6,230 nucleotides of DNA. It comes from an uncultured Ruminococcus sp. (GTDB taxonomy: Bacteria > Bacillota > Clostridia > Oscillospirales > Ruminococcaceae). Positions 5,929 to 6,230 of this stretch are shown in pieces. The stretch spans positions 1 to 6,230 of the forward strand of contig UQAR01000094.1 in NCBI GenBank assembly GCA_900539095.1, written 5' to 3'. The notes under the pieces were generated by a model, which was given only the letters and a program-made list of their open reading frames with translations, searched no databases and was not told the DNA's origin. The number at the start of each line of letters is the position of its first letter. Positions within the stretch are counted from its first letter, which is position 1. A program made the translations under genes and the position numbers.

Positions 5929-6182
5929 ATGTTCAAACCAACTTATGTTTTTGACAAGGTAGGAGAGATAACCCCTGATTTTCTTGCTAAAAAGCATATC
6001 AAGGGGCTGCTGCTCGATCTTGACAATACACTTACTACTCATAATAATCCAGTACCGCCGCAGTCAAGCCTTGATTGGCTTTCAAAAATGAAAGCGGCTG
6101 GTATCAAGCTTATGATAGTTTCAAATAATCATGCACCGAGAGTAAAACCATTTGCAGAGCAGCTTGGATTGGATTTTGTGCC
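5929..6182 (+). CDS. yqeG: YqeG family HAD-type phosphatase, 3' truncated
   Basis: This is the N-terminal half of a haloacid dehalogenase-superfamily subclass IIIA phosphatase of the YqeG type, whose physiological substrate is not established. Eighty-four genuine codons are present. The N-terminus MFKPTYVFDKVGEITPDFLAKKHIKGLLLDLDNTL is typical. HAD motif I is DLDNT (30-34), with D30 the expected nucleophile and D32 the general acid. Motif II is VSNN (64-67). Motifs III and IV (the Lys and the acidic metal ligands) would lie in the missing part. Genomic sequence stops at 6182; codons read beyond it encode adapter. The gene starts 18 bases after the rpsU terminator and no promoter is evident in between, so expression may depend on terminator read-through. 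In Bacillus yqeG sits in the same cluster as yhbY (yqeI) and nadD. Confidence 0.9.
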
Positions 6183-6230
6183 CTGTCTCTTATACACATC
6201 TCCGAGCCCACGAGACTAAGGCGAATCTCG
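6183..6230 (-). other. Nextera sequencing adapter (not genomic)
   Basis: This is the reverse complement of 1-48: mosaic end CTGTCTCTTATACACATCT (6183-6201), CCGAGCCCACGAGAC (6202-6216), N701 index TAAGGCGA (6217-6224) and ATCTCG (6225-6230). Read through from yqeG it adds the false tail LLYTSPSPRD, and the stop codon (6217-6219) is supplied by the index itself. Confidence 0.98.

Overview
The window is a 6.1 kb piece of a Gram-positive bacterial chromosome, most likely an anaerobic Clostridia member close to Ruminococcus/Oscillospiraceae. This rests on protein style, strong AGGAG-type ribosome binding sites, mixed AGA/CGT arginine usage, and the gene set (yhbY-nadD-yqeK-rsfS, leuS, rpsU, yqeG). 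The lineage is an inference from recognition, not a search. All genes read on the + strand. Positions 1-48 and 6183-6230 are not genomic. They are exact reverse complements of each other and match the Illumina Nextera i7 adapter with Tn5 mosaic end and the N701 index. Genomic sequence therefore runs from 49 to 6182, and the genes at both edges are truncated.

Region 1 (49-5433) is a tightly packed run of seven genes: the 3' part of an isochorismatase-like hydrolase gene, rdgB (XTP/dITP pyrophosphatase), yhbY (ribosome-assembly RNA-binding protein), nadD (nicotinate-nucleotide adenylyltransferase), yqeK (HD-domain Ap4A hydrolase), rsfS (ribosomal silencing factor) and leuS (leucyl-tRNA synthetase). 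Gaps are 10-36 bases, yhbY/nadD share one base and nadD/yqeK overlap by 11, so this looks like one operon whose promoter lies outside the window. The genes combine nucleotide-pool cleaning, NAD synthesis, dinucleoside polyphosphate removal and ribosome/translation control.

Region 2 (5434-5928) holds a separate transcription unit: a near-consensus sigma-A promoter, a leader of about 180 bases with extensive potential RNA structure, the 57-residue gene rpsU (ribosomal protein S21) starting at TTG, and a clear intrinsic terminator. Region 3 (5929-6182) is the 5' part of yqeG (HAD-family phosphatase), which starts only 18 bases after the terminator and has no visible promoter of its own.

I see no defence system, transposon, CRISPR array, tRNA or rRNA. 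Most genes are conserved housekeeping genes. The most interesting element is the rpsU leader, which could form a multi-hairpin junction closed by a 7-bp helix whose 3' strand can alternatively pair with the Shine-Dalgarno region. A second point of interest is the isochorismatase-like protein, in which serine occupies the position of the catalytic cysteine.
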